DNA of 12,294 nt from an uncultured Lachnospiraceae bacterium (GTDB lineage Bacteria > Bacillota > Clostridia > Lachnospirales > Lachnospiraceae): positions 1-12,294 of the forward strand of contig CAJKQE010000066.1 in the NCBI GenBank assembly GCA_905201915.1, in the 5' to 3' direction. The position numbers and the translations under genes are program-made. The notes under the pieces are model-generated. The model worked only from the letters and a program-made list of their open reading frames with translations. It was not told where the DNA came from and searched no databases. Positions 5,597-12,294 of this stretch are shown here, piece after piece; position 1 is the stretch's first letter; each line of letters opens with the position of its first letter.

Positions 5597-6772
5597 ATGG
5601 ATTATGCAAAAGAATCTTTAAGACTGCATGGAGAATGGAAAGGTAAGCTTGAAGTTGTAACAAGAGTACCTGTAGAAAATAAGGATGATCTGTCACTTGC
5701 CTATACACCAGGTGTTGCACAGCCTTGTCTCGAAATCCAGAAGGATGTGGATAAATCTTATGATCTTACCAGAAGATGGAACATGTGTCTGGTAGTAACT
5801 GACGGTTCAGCTGTTCTTGGACTTGGAAATATCGGACCAGAGGCCGGAATGCCGGTAATGGAAGGAAAATGTGTACTTTTCAAGGCATTTGGCGATGTAG
5901 ATGCATTCCCTCTTTGTATCAAGAGCAATGATGTAGATGAGATCGTTAATACAATTTATCTGATCTCCGGTTCTTTTGGCGGAGTAAATCTGGAAGATAT
6001 TTCAGCACCGAGATGTTTTGAAATTGAGAAGAAATTAAAAGAAAAATGTGATATCCCGATTTTCCACGACGATCAGCATGGTACAGCGATTATCACTCTT
6101 GCCGGTCTGACCAACGCACTGAAGGTTGTAGGAAAGAAAAAAGAAGATGTTCGTATCGTTATGAACGGAGCAGGAGCTGCTGCAATTTCTATTGCACGTC
6201 TCCTTCTGACAGCAGGATTCAAAGATATCACTCTCTGCGACAGAAAGGGTGCAATCTACGAGGGACGCCCGGAAGGCATGAATCCGATCAAAGAAGAAAT
6301 GGCTAAAGTTACTAACCTGGCTAAAAAATCCGGTTCTCTTGCAGAGATGCTGGTTGGCGCTGATGTATTTATCGGTGTTTCAGCACCGGGTGCTGTTACA
6401 ACAGAGATGGTTAAGACCATGAACAAAGATGCAGTTGTTTTTGCATGTGCGAACCCGACTCCGGAGATTTTCCCGGATGATGCAAAGGCAGGCGGAGCAA
6501 AAGTTGTTTCCACAGGAAGAAGTGATTTCCCGAACCAGATCAACAACGTACTTGCTTTCCCGGGAATCTTCCGTGGTGCATTTGATGTGAGAGCAAAAGA
6601 AATCAATGACGAAATGAAATTGGCAGCGTCTGAAGCACTTGCAAATCTGATCACAGATGAGGAACTTTCTCCGGAGTATATTATTCCGAAGGCATTTGAT
6701 AAGCGAGTAGGACCAGCGGTAGCCAAAGCGGTTGCTGAGGCAGCAAAGAGAACCGGTGTAGCTCGTATTTAA
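5597..6772 (+). CDS. NAD-dependent malic enzyme (oxidative decarboxylating malate dehydrogenase)
   Basis: A 391-residue enzyme converting malate plus NAD(P) to pyruvate, CO2 and NAD(P)H; the length fits the short bacterial form without a phosphotransacetylase domain. Seen: LAYTPGVAQPC (34-44) with the catalytic tyrosine Y36, EGKCVLFK (89-96) with the catalytic lysine K91, NLEDISAPRCFEIE (131-144) and FHDDQHGTAI (156-165) carrying the metal-binding acids, and the Rossmann motif GAGAAAISIA (191-200). A run of FACANPTPEIFPDDA and GRSDFPNQINNVLAFPGIFR completes the family signature. GGGAGG lies 9 bases before the ATG. It follows the dehydrogenase by 98 bases with the palindromic repeat between, and I see no separate promoter, so co-transcription is likely. 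The operon ends at the terminator at 6942. Cofactor choice (NAD over NADP) is by family resemblance. Confidence 0.95.
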   Translation: MDYAKESLRLHGEWKGKLEVVTRVPVENKDDLSLAYTPGVAQPCLEIQKDVDKSYDLTRRWNMCLVVTDGSAVLGLGNIGPEAGMPVMEGKCVLFKAFGDVDAFPLCIKSNDVDEIVNTIYLISGSFGGVNLEDISAPRCFEIEKKLKEKCDIPIFHDDQHGTAIITLAGLTNALKVVGKKKEDVRIVMNGAGAAAISIARLLLTAGFKDITLCDRKGAIYEGRPEGMNPIKEEMAKVTNLAKKSGSLAEMLVGADVFIGVSAPGAVTTEMVKTMNKDAVVFACANPTPEIFPDDAKAGGAKVVSTGRSDFPNQINNVLAFPGIFRGAFDVRAKEINDEMKLAASEALANLITDEELSPEYIIPKAFDKRVGPAVAKAVAEAAKRTGVARI

Positions 6773-6941
6773 ACGAGATACGCAGGGGTAACACCGGAAA
6801 GTCATGAGACTGCACTGAAGGTCATGAAAGCGTGCCAGATAGAGGTTGTCGAATGAACGGATTACAAAAAGATATAGAATAAAGTAAAGCAGAAGGGGGC
6901 TGTCGGTTAATATCACATTTCGGCATCCTCAGTAGCAATTG

Positions 6942-7000
6942 AAAGGATCCCTGCAAGGACAAGGCTTGTTAGCCTTCCACCTTGCGTAGGATCCTTTTTT
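6942..7000 (+). terminator. Strong nested-stem terminator of the dehydrogenase/malic enzyme operon
   Basis: Three stacked stems: AAAGGATCC with GGATCCTTT, GCAAGG with CCTTGC, and AAGGCT-TGTT-AGCCTT at the tip, followed by a run of T residues ending at 7000. This is a clear intrinsic terminator. Confidence 0.88.
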
Positions 7001-7030
7001 CTATGAAAGATGAAATTTATTTTTGGCCGC

Positions 7031-7053
7031 AAAAATCCCTTGTCTGGATTTTT
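7031..7053 (+). terminator. Second terminator-like hairpin
   Basis: AAAAATCC, a 7-base loop (CTTGTCT) and GGATTTTT form a perfect 8-bp stem whose distal arm ends in five T residues. Being AT-rich and symmetrical, it could act weakly in either direction, isolating the recombinase from the upstream operon. Confidence 0.5.
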
Positions 7054-7153
7054 ACAGCCACACTTTTGATCAAGCTGTTTTTTTCGTTGTTTTTCCCTCA
7101 AACTTCTTTAATTTTTCATTGAGAAAACGGCAGTATTTATTTATATTCCTTCC

Positions 7154-7168
7154 GATTGCGGTTCGCTC
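7154..7168 (+). repeat. Half copy of the dispersed repeat
   Basis: GATTGCGGTTCGCTC matches copy 1 (3328-3342) at 14 of 15 bases, then diverges, so the second arm is lost. It is in the same orientation as copy 1. Confidence 0.45.
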
Positions 7169-7240
7169 AAGAGATTAAAAGATAAATAAAAGTAGAGTAG
7201 TTTGAGATGGGATTAATTTCAATAATTTTCTCTTTTTCTG

Positions 7241-7268
7241 TTTACGAATCTTTATTTTGATATATAAT
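7241..7268 (+). promoter_or_regulatory. Promoter of the serine recombinase
   Basis: TTTACG (7241-7246), a 16-base spacer and TATAAT (7263-7268) about 45 bases before the recombinase ATG. Confidence 0.6.
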
Positions 7269-7311
7269 ATAGATGTAACAGAAAATAAATTTGATACAGA
7301 GAGGTAACACT

Positions 7312-8880
7312 ATGAAGATAGCAGCCTATTGCCGTGTTTCCACAGATAAAGCCGACCAGCTCAACAGTTTAGAAGCTCAAAAGGAATTTTTCTCCGAATA
7401 TACGCAGCGTACCGGGGATGTTTTAGTGAAATTATATGCAGATGAAGGTATTTCGGGAACTAAAATAAAAAATCGAAAAGAATTTCTTCGTATGATGGCA
7501 GATGCAGAAAAGGGAATGTTTGACATGGTTGTTGTAAAGGATATTTCTCGCTTTGCCAGAAATACCGTAGATCTTTTACAGAATGTTCGTAAATTGAAAG
7601 CGTTGGGAATTGAAACCCAGTTCCTTACAGCGAATATGACGAGCATGGGAAACAGTGAGTTTGTTCTTACTATTTTTGGTGCGTTGGCTCAGGAAGAAAG
7701 CGCTAATACATCTAAGCGAGTGAAATTTGGAAAGAAACTGAATGCAGAAAAGGGACGAGTTCCGAATATTGTGTACGGTTATGATAAAACGATCGGGGAT
7801 TATTTTAACCTTGAGATTAACAAAGAAGAATCTAAGGTTGTCAAACAAATTTACAAGTGGTACACAGAAGAAGGTTACGGTGCTGCCAAGATTTCTAATA
7901 TGCTGAATGAAAAAGGGTATCGAACAAAGCGAAATTGCAAATGGAGCCAGAATGCCATCTGCCGGATTTTGACCAATGAGATTTATACGGGAAAGATTAT
8001 CAATGGAAAGCAGGAAATCAGTGATTTTCTGACTGGTCAGAGAAGAGAGAAGGATGAGACGGAATGGCTTGTTGTGGAACGTCCGGAGCTTCGCATTATT
8101 GAAGAGGAGGTATTTGAAAAAGCACAGGAAATTCTTCGTGGAAGGAACGATGCGTTCAATCTGAATCATGAGCGACAAAGCAACAAGTATCTGTTTTCTA
8201 CATTGATTAAATGTAAAGAATGTGGCTGGTCCTTCCGAAGGACAGTTCGTACTTACAAAAATACGTATGTGCGTTGGGTGTGTTCCGGAAGAAATGGAAA
8301 AGGAGCAGATAGTTGTCCAAATAAAACAGCTGTAGATGAAGAAGAATTAATTCAGGTTTTACAGGAATATTTTAATCGGGTTCTTCAGCAAAAAAATAAA
8401 GTAATTGACTATGTTGTGAAAGAATTCCAAAGAGTGTACAAAGCAAAAGATGAAAATGCAGAGTACGAGAAGGAATTGAATTTGCAGATTGCCAGATTAC
8501 AGAGAATGCGACAGAAATATATGGACATGTATACCGATGATTTGATTTCCAGAGAAGAATTGAATGATAAGTTGGGTGGTACTCGTCAAGAACTGGATCG
8601 TCTGGAAAATGAATTGAAAATGGTATCCAGCAATTTGACAAAAGGAGATCAGATGGAAAAAATCTTAAATGATACCTTTAAGCAGATTGAGGATATTACA
8701 GATGTTCATGAGATGACAAACGTACAGTTAAAGAGACTGATTAAGAAAATAGAAGTAGACAAAGATGGAAATGTGGATATTTACCTTCGATTATTGGGAG
8801 ATTTGGGATTAAATGAAAGCATTTTAGTGGAAGACGAATGTGAAAATAAAACAGCTCTAAATAGTAATGACCAAACATAA
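7312..8880 (+). CDS. Large serine recombinase (site-specific integrase/transposase)
   Basis: A 522-residue DNA strand-exchange enzyme, length typical of large serine recombinases. Residues 1-150 are the resolvase catalytic domain: AYCRVSTD (5-12) with nucleophile S10, ADEGISGT (43-50) and KDISRFARN (76-84) with catalytic arginines. Residues about 150-280 are the recombinase DNA-binding domain (VYGYD, ISNMLNEKGYRT, NEIYTGKIING). Residues 298-337 form a zinc ribbon with C301, C304, C324 and C335. A long coiled coil runs about 375-445, then a conserved tail. All key residues are present and the frame is intact, so it is probably active. The ATG at 7312 has AGAGAGG 7 bases upstream. It overlaps the start of the 54-aa gene by 14 bases. 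It normally inserts or excises a mobile element; the cognate attachment sites could not be identified here. It may belong to a short cassette or be all that remains of a larger element. Confidence 0.95.
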   Translation: MKIAAYCRVSTDKADQLNSLEAQKEFFSEYTQRTGDVLVKLYADEGISGTKIKNRKEFLRMMADAEKGMFDMVVVKDISRFARNTVDLLQNVRKLKALGIETQFLTANMTSMGNSEFVLTIFGALAQEESANTSKRVKFGKKLNAEKGRVPNIVYGYDKTIGDYFNLEINKEESKVVKQIYKWYTEEGYGAAKISNMLNEKGYRTKRNCKWSQNAICRILTNEIYTGKIINGKQEISDFLTGQRREKDETEWLVVERPELRIIEEEVFEKAQEILRGRNDAFNLNHERQSNKYLFSTLIKCKECGWSFRRTVRTYKNTYVRWVCSGRNGKGADSCPNKTAVDEEELIQVLQEYFNRVLQQKNKVIDYVVKEFQRVYKAKDENAEYEKELNLQIARLQRMRQKYMDMYTDDLISREELNDKLGGTRQELDRLENELKMVSSNLTKGDQMEKILNDTFKQIEDITDVHEMTNVQLKRLIKKIEVDKDGNVDIYLRLLGDLGLNESILVEDECENKTALNSNDQT

Positions 8881-9031
8881 AGATGTAACCGAGCGATTAC
8901 AGCAACTTAACCCCGCTTTAGCATATAGTGCAAGAAAAGTACTTGATGTAAATAAATCAGAACGTCATATTCGTGGTGGACTTGCTACCAGAGAAAAGTA
9001 TTTGCATCAACAAGAACAAAGGAAAAAATAA
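8867..9031 (+). CDS. 54-residue basic protein overlapping the recombinase
   Basis: It begins MTKHKDVTERLQQLNPALAY and continues SARKVLDVNKSERHIRGGLA, ending HQQEQRKK. The ATG lies inside the last codons of the recombinase (14-base overlap), suggesting translational coupling. It is rich in Lys/Arg and predicted largely helical, with no membrane segment; 'NKSERHIRGGLATREKY' looks like a conserved nucleic-acid-associated motif from integrative elements, but I cannot name the family. It may be an accessory factor such as a directionality protein, or the tail of a larger element gene. It is in the same frame as the pentapeptide gene, separated by a TAA. Confidence 0.6.
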   Translation: MTKHKDVTERLQQLNPALAYSARKVLDVNKSERHIRGGLATREKYLHQQEQRKK

Positions 9032-9070
9032 AAAGAAAGGATGTCCGGCAGTATTAGGACAAGAAAAGCA

Positions 9071-9748
9071 ATGAGCAAAAAGGAATTGAAAGCACCTGTC
9101 ATACCGAAAGAATTAGCATTTGTGAAAGATGCAAAAAACATCTTGGAAGAAAGTGCAGAGCAGGAATATGAGATTATAAACCGGTTATTCGAAAATATTT
9201 TTTTGACAAAAATTCATGCCGGGCATTTAGAAATTAAACAGACTGTATTTCGAGGGTGTAGATTTACAGGATGTGACTTTTCTGAAACTTCTTTTACAAA
9301 TGTTCGATTTGTGGAGTGTGATTTTTCAAATTCAAATTTTAGCGATGCTTACTTTAAGTGTTGTTCTTTTCAAAAATGTAAAGCAGTGGGTGCTGATTTT
9401 TACGGCAGCAGGATAAATCATGTTACATTTTTAGAGTGCAACTTTATGGAAACGGGATTTGATGCAGCTCATATTGGCTTTGTAAAAATTCAAGATACAG
9501 ATTTTACCGAAGCAGGATTTAGTAAATGCCGATTTGTAAATTTCTGGGTAGATAACGTATGTTTTCGTAAAGCAAGTTTTTTTAAAACTTCTTTGAAAGA
9601 CATAGATTTCGCCACATGTGACATAGAAGAAATCATTGTTTCTGATACTATGGAGGAACTAAAAGGAGTAAAAGTGAATCTGGCACAGGCAGTTAGTCTG
9701 GCGAAAAGATTGGGAATTATAATAAAAGAAACAGAAAATCTATTGTAA
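9071..9748 (+). CDS. Pentapeptide-repeat protein, Qnr-like architecture
   Basis: Residues about 45-190 repeat the A(D/N)LXX-type pattern with F at the centre (FRGCRFTGCDFSETSFTNVR, FVECDFSNSNF, FLECNFMETGF, DTDFTEAGFSKCRF, NVCFRKASFFKT), which folds as a right-handed square beta helix. The C-terminus LKGVKVNLAQAVSLAKRLGI matches the helix that closes Qnr/McbG-type proteins and mediates dimerisation. Length (225 aa from 9071; 235 aa from 9041) is near that of Qnr. Relatives can mimic DNA and shield gyrase, but most are uncharacterised, so a fluoroquinolone or toxin role here is only a possibility. The ATG at 9041 has its purine run touching the start codon, which is too close; I prefer the ATG at 9071, preceded by AGGA at 11 bases. 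It follows the 54-aa gene with no clear promoter or terminator between, so it may be read with the recombinase. Confidence 0.85.
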   Translation: MSKKELKAPVIPKELAFVKDAKNILEESAEQEYEIINRLFENIFLTKIHAGHLEIKQTVFRGCRFTGCDFSETSFTNVRFVECDFSNSNFSDAYFKCCSFQKCKAVGADFYGSRINHVTFLECNFMETGFDAAHIGFVKIQDTDFTEAGFSKCRFVNFWVDNVCFRKASFFKTSLKDIDFATCDIEEIIVSDTMEELKGVKVNLAQAVSLAKRLGIIIKETENLL

Positions 9749-9776
9749 AATTTTGTGAAATTGGTTAGAGATGAAC

Positions 9777-9805
9777 TTGATAAAATAAGATGGATTTGCT
9801 AAACT
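9777..9805 (+). promoter_or_regulatory. Candidate promoter of pgi
   Basis: TTGATA (9777-9782), 17 bases, TAAACT (9800-9805), with the isomerase ATG at 9849. It provides pgi with expression independent of the mobile-looking genes upstream. Confidence 0.5.
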
Positions 9806-9848
9806 AAAGAGGTATTAATGCAAATAAAAGTCAAAGGAGAAAATAGAA

Positions 9849-11198
9849 ATGGAAAATAAAATTACATTTGACTATTCAAAAGCAGTAAATGTTGTTCGTG
9901 AAGAAGAAGTAGCAGCAATGGAAAAAATGGTAGAGACAGCGAAAGAGGTTCTCGTGTCCAGAACAGGATTGGGAAATGATTTCCTTGGATGGATTGATCT
10001 TCCTGTTAATTATGATAAAGAAGAATTTGATAGAATTAAAAAAGCTGCGGACAAAATTAAAAATGATTCAGATGTACTTCTTGTAATCGGTATTGGAGGT
10101 TCTTATTTAGGAGCCAGAGCGGCAATTGACTTTTTAGGACACCCATTTTACAACAATCTGAGAAAAGAGGATAGAAAAACACCTGAAATTTATTATGTAG
10201 GAAATAATATCAGTGGAGCTTATGTAAAAGGATTGGTTGACGTAATTGGCGATAGAGATTTTTCTATTAACGTTATTTCAAAATCAGGAACAACTACAGA
10301 GCCGGCAATTGCTTTCCGTATCTTTAAAGAAATGATTGAAGAAAAATATGGAAAAGAAGAAGCAGCAAAGAGAATTTATGCAACTACAGATAAAGAAAGA
10401 GGAGCGCTTAAAATTCTTGCAACAGAAGAAGGATATGAAACATTTGTAGTTCCTGATGATGTAGGAGGTCGTTTTTCTGTACTGACAGCAGTAGGTCTTT
10501 TACCGATTGCAGTAAGTGGTGTTTCTATTGATGCACTTATGGAAGGTGCTGCCTCAGGAAGAGAATTAGCATTAAATACTCCTTATACAGAAAATGACGC
10601 TTTAAAATATGCAGCGGTTCGTAATATCCTTCATAGAAAAGGAAAAGCAGTAGAAATCCTTGCAAATTATGAACCAACATTGCATTATGTTGCTGAATGG
10701 TGGAAGCAGTTATACGGAGAAAGTGAAGGAAAGGACCAGAAAGGTATTTACCCTGCATCCGTAGACTTTACTACTGATTTACATTCTCTGGGACAGTTTA
10801 TTCAGGACGGCTCCAGAATTATGTTTGAAACAGTTCTTGAAATCGCAGAACCAAAAGAAGACGTGATTATCAAAGAAGCAGAAAGCGATTTGGACGGCTT
10901 AAACTATCTGGCGGGAAAAGGCATGGATTTTGTTAATAAAAGTGCTATGAACGGAACAATTCTTGCACATACAGACGGAAATACACCAAATCTTATGGTG
11001 AAAATTCCACAGCAGAATGAGTTCTATTTAGGACAGCTCTTCTATTTCTTTGAGTTTGCCTGCGGTATTAGCGGTTACTTGACAGGAGTAAATCCATTTG
11101 ACCAACCGGGTGTAGAAAGCTATAAAAAGAATATGTTTGCGCTCTTGGGAAAACCGGGATATGAAGAAAGAAGAAAAGAATTATTAGAAAGATTATAA
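9849..11198 (+). CDS. pgi: Glucose-6-phosphate isomerase
   Basis: A 449-residue cytoplasmic enzyme interconverting glucose 6-phosphate and fructose 6-phosphate, at the head of glycolysis; the length is that of the Firmicute form. Two SIS-type sugar-binding folds are evident: LVIGIGGSYLGARAAIDFL (78-96) and the signature FSINVISKSGTTTEPAIAF (138-156), with GGRFSVLTAVGLLPIA (206-221). YGESEGKDQKG carries the catalytic glutamate, DLHSLGQFIQDG the histidine near residue 311, and GVNPFDQPGVESYKKNMF the C-terminal lysine. AAAGGAG lies 9 bases before the ATG. It has its own promoter and terminator, so it is monocistronic. No defects are visible. Confidence 0.97.
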   Translation: MENKITFDYSKAVNVVREEEVAAMEKMVETAKEVLVSRTGLGNDFLGWIDLPVNYDKEEFDRIKKAADKIKNDSDVLLVIGIGGSYLGARAAIDFLGHPFYNNLRKEDRKTPEIYYVGNNISGAYVKGLVDVIGDRDFSINVISKSGTTTEPAIAFRIFKEMIEEKYGKEEAAKRIYATTDKERGALKILATEEGYETFVVPDDVGGRFSVLTAVGLLPIAVSGVSIDALMEGAASGRELALNTPYTENDALKYAAVRNILHRKGKAVEILANYEPTLHYVAEWWKQLYGESEGKDQKGIYPASVDFTTDLHSLGQFIQDGSRIMFETVLEIAEPKEDVIIKEAESDLDGLNYLAGKGMDFVNKSAMNGTILAHTDGNTPNLMVKIPQQNEFYLGQLFYFFEFACGISGYLTGVNPFDQPGVESYKKNMFALLGKPGYEERRKELLERL

Positions 11199-11211
11199 CA
11201 ATATGAAGAGT

Positions 11212-11244
11212 AAAAGATGCCTGGCGGATTGCTGGGCATCTTTT
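11212..11244. terminator. Bidirectional terminator between pgi and the 88-aa gene
   Basis: AAAAGATGCC and GGCATCTTTT form a perfect 10-bp stem around a 13-base loop. The A-run on one side and T-run on the other let it serve both pgi and the convergent minus-strand gene. Confidence 0.85.
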
Positions 11245-11291
11245 GCTATCATAATCCTGATCCACAATTTGGGACGCGTCATAAAAGTATA

Positions 11292-11558
11292 TTAGTCTTC
11301 TTCAATAATCTGAATTTCAAAATAATCGAAATCTAGAATTTCAATAAAATTATCTTGAGAAAAGCGCACTTTAGAAAATCTCTGAAAATCCTTGATGTTG
11401 GCATCCAGCCATATTGGAGATGGCAAATCAAATTTATGACAGATATTGTCCAGAGCGTGAAATACTTTTTGTGTGCGGCTGTCTTTGGTATCATCGCATA
11501 TTACAGTACTTTTTAATATATGTGTATCTTTATAAATGCTTCCCATTAATCGAAACAT
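11292..11558 (-). CDS. 88-residue conserved hypothetical protein
   Basis: It begins MFRLMGSIYKDTHILKSTVI and ends FDYFEIQIIEED. The acidic tail, the 'PIWLDANIKDFQ' stretch and 'RFSQDNFIEILDFDY' look like a compact folded domain; from memory, close relatives are widespread as unnamed small proteins in Lachnospiraceae, and I know no function. There is no signal peptide, membrane segment or obvious catalytic motif. AAAGGA lies 7 bases before the ATG on the minus strand, and a TTTACA-17-TATAAT promoter sits upstream. It converges on pgi and shares its terminator, and is divergent from the sugar ABC transporter ATPase. Confidence 0.82.
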   Translation of the reverse strand: MFRLMGSIYKDTHILKSTVICDDTKDSRTQKVFHALDNICHKFDLPSPIWLDANIKDFQRFSKVRFSQDNFIEILDFDYFEIQIIEED

Positions 11559-11595
11559 AAGGTTATCCTTTCTGGTCTTGTTTTATATAGCCATT

Positions 11596-11624
11596 ATTAT
11601 AAGTAAGAGAAGGGATTGTGTAAA
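11596..11624 (-). promoter_or_regulatory. Promoter of the 88-aa gene
   Basis: On the minus strand: TTTACA (11624-11619), 17 bases, TATAAT (11601-11596). This is close to sigma-A consensus and about 38 bases before the ATG. Confidence 0.65.
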
Positions 11625-11674
11625 GAGGATAAAAGATTGAATTGTGCAGATTGCTTATGTAATCATGAAAAATA

Positions 11675-11687
11675 TGTCAAAATGACA
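11675..11687. promoter_or_regulatory. Palindrome TGTCA-AAA-TGACA upstream of the ABC ATPase gene
   Basis: A perfect 5+5 inverted repeat with a 3-base centre, and a further TGTCA at 11692-11696. It sits in the 281-base gap between the divergent genes and could be a regulator site for either. A TATACT at 11774-11779 could be the -10 box of the ATPase gene, but I find no good matching -35. Confidence 0.3.
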
Positions 11688-11839
11688 GTAATGTCAATGC
11701 CATTGTCTAGGCTTACAAAGACTTGGAAAAATATTTGGGCATTTAAACAATGGAAAAAAAGCAAAGATAGCTGTATACTAAACACAGTTCAAAAAGCAAA
11801 ACACAGATATTTACATATTGTCTAGGAGGAAAATGAGAA

Positions 11840-12294
11840 ATGGCAAGTTTATCATTACAGCATATTAACAAAACTTATCCAAACGGATTTGAAGCAGTAA
11901 AAGATTTTAACCTTGAAATCGCAGATAAAGAATTTATCATCTTTGTAGGTCCTTCAGGTTGTGGTAAATCTACAACACTTCGTATGATTGCAGGTCTGGA
12001 AGAAATTTCAGGCGGTACATTAAAAATCGGCGATAAAGTTGTAAATGATGTAGAACCAAAAGACAGAGATATCGCAATGGTATTCCAGAACTACGCTCTG
12101 TATCCACACATGACAGTTTATGATAATATGGCTTTTGGTCTTAAATTAAGAAAAGTTCCAAAAGATCAGATTGATAAAATGGTTAAAGAAGCAGCTAAAA
12201 TTCTTGACCTTGAAAAATTATTAGACCGTAAACCAAAAGCTCTTTCTGGTGGTCAGAGACAGCGTGTTGCTATGGGACGTGCTATCGTGCGTGA
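11840..12294 (+). CDS. Multi-sugar ABC transporter ATP-binding protein, MsmX/UgpC type (5' part)
   Basis: The first 151 codons of a CUT1-class sugar importer ATPase, cut by the window edge (full length is usually about 365-375). Seen: MASLSLQHINKTYPNGFEAV start, Walker A GPSGCGKST (37-45), Q-loop AMVFQNYALYPHMTVYDNM (79-97) with Q83, and the ABC signature LSGGQRQR (135-142); Walker B lies beyond the end. AGGAGG lies 10 bases before the ATG. Proteins of this type hydrolyse ATP at the inner membrane face and are often shared among several oligosaccharide permeases, which fits its position without visible permease or binding-protein genes nearby. Confidence 0.93.
   Translation, partial: MASLSLQHINKTYPNGFEAVKDFNLEIADKEFIIFVGPSGCGKSTTLRMIAGLEEISGGTLKIGDKVVNDVEPKDRDIAMVFQNYALYPHMTVYDNMAFGLKLRKVPKDQIDKMVKEAAKILDLEKLLDRKPKALSGGQRQRVAMGRAIVR

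Larger units (their letters stand above)
6773..7240. other. Intergenic region after malic enzyme
   Basis: No independent gene is supported. The first 66 bases after the malic enzyme TAA stay in its frame for 21 codons (through VTPESHETALKVMK and a TGA at 6854-6856), a coding-like tail. Two hairpins (6942-7000 and 7031-7053) and a half copy of the dispersed repeat (7154-7168) follow. The rest is AT-rich with no recognisable content. A minus-strand frame across the terminator (6913-7101) is discounted because it runs through the stem-loop. Confidence 0.5.

Noticed and set aside
6256..6916. Two long minus-strand open frames opposite malic enzyme
   Set aside because: Antisense to a strongly conserved gene and explained by its codon pattern.
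6913..7101. 62-residue minus-strand open frame
   Set aside because: It runs straight through the nested terminator stem-loop, lacks a family match and has no promoter.
7576..8178. 200-residue minus-strand open frame
   Set aside because: Opposite the catalytic and DNA-binding domains of the recombinase; no ribosome site or resemblance.
11616..11825. 69-residue plus-strand frame starting at TTG with several cysteines
   Set aside because: No good ribosome site, no convincing domain, and it covers the leader and regulatory gap before the ABC ATPase gene.
1..12294. CRISPR array, tRNA or rRNA genes
   Set aside because: No regularly spaced repeats, no cloverleaf with conserved arms and no rRNA signature stretches were seen.

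Overview
The window reads as chromosomal DNA of a low-to-moderate GC member of the Clostridia, most likely a Lachnospiraceae gut commensal (Blautia/Dorea/Ruminococcus type). This rests on protein style, strong AGGAGG-type ribosome sites, sigma-A-like promoters, and small conserved proteins that I associate with that family. No RNA gene, CRISPR array or intact insertion sequence is visible.

Bases 1 to about 3260 are a graveyard of accessory and conflict-type genes. In order: the C-terminal end of an unrecognised small protein; a broken TOTE-type archaeo-eukaryotic primase gene with an out-of-frame internal deletion; a single target-recognition half of a type I restriction specificity gene (hsdS) joined to it on the opposite strand; a poorly coding stretch with a 22-base imperfect inverted repeat; an intact 55-residue small protein whose ribosome site lies in a hairpin; and an AlbA_2 (Schlafen-like) gene killed by an in-frame TAG and truncated at its C-terminus.

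Bases 3300 to 7000 hold a well-kept metabolic locus: a FadR-type GntR regulator, an Ldh_2-family malate/lactate dehydrogenase and an NAD-type malic enzyme, ended by a strong nested-stem terminator. The dehydrogenase promoter carries two TTGGT-AAT-RCC operators 33 bp apart, one in the -35/-10 spacer and one near +1. This is a classic layout for repression, probably by the adjacent GntR protein, with relief by a small organic acid. Dispersed palindromic repeats lie on both sides of the gntR-dehydrogenase pair, with a half copy further downstream.

Bases 7240 to 9750 are a mobile-looking insert: an apparently intact large serine recombinase, an overlapping 54-residue basic protein and a Qnr-like pentapeptide-repeat protein. 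Bases 9777 to the end are housekeeping and sugar uptake: glucose-6-phosphate isomerase with its own promoter and a bidirectional terminator, a convergent 88-residue conserved hypothetical gene with its own promoter, and the first 151 codons of a multi-sugar ABC transporter ATPase (MsmX/UgpC type), cut by the window edge.

The likeliest places for something new are the decayed TOTE/HsdS junction, the twin-operator malate locus with its flanking palindromes, and the recombinase/54-aa/pentapeptide cassette. None of these proves a new system from sequence alone.
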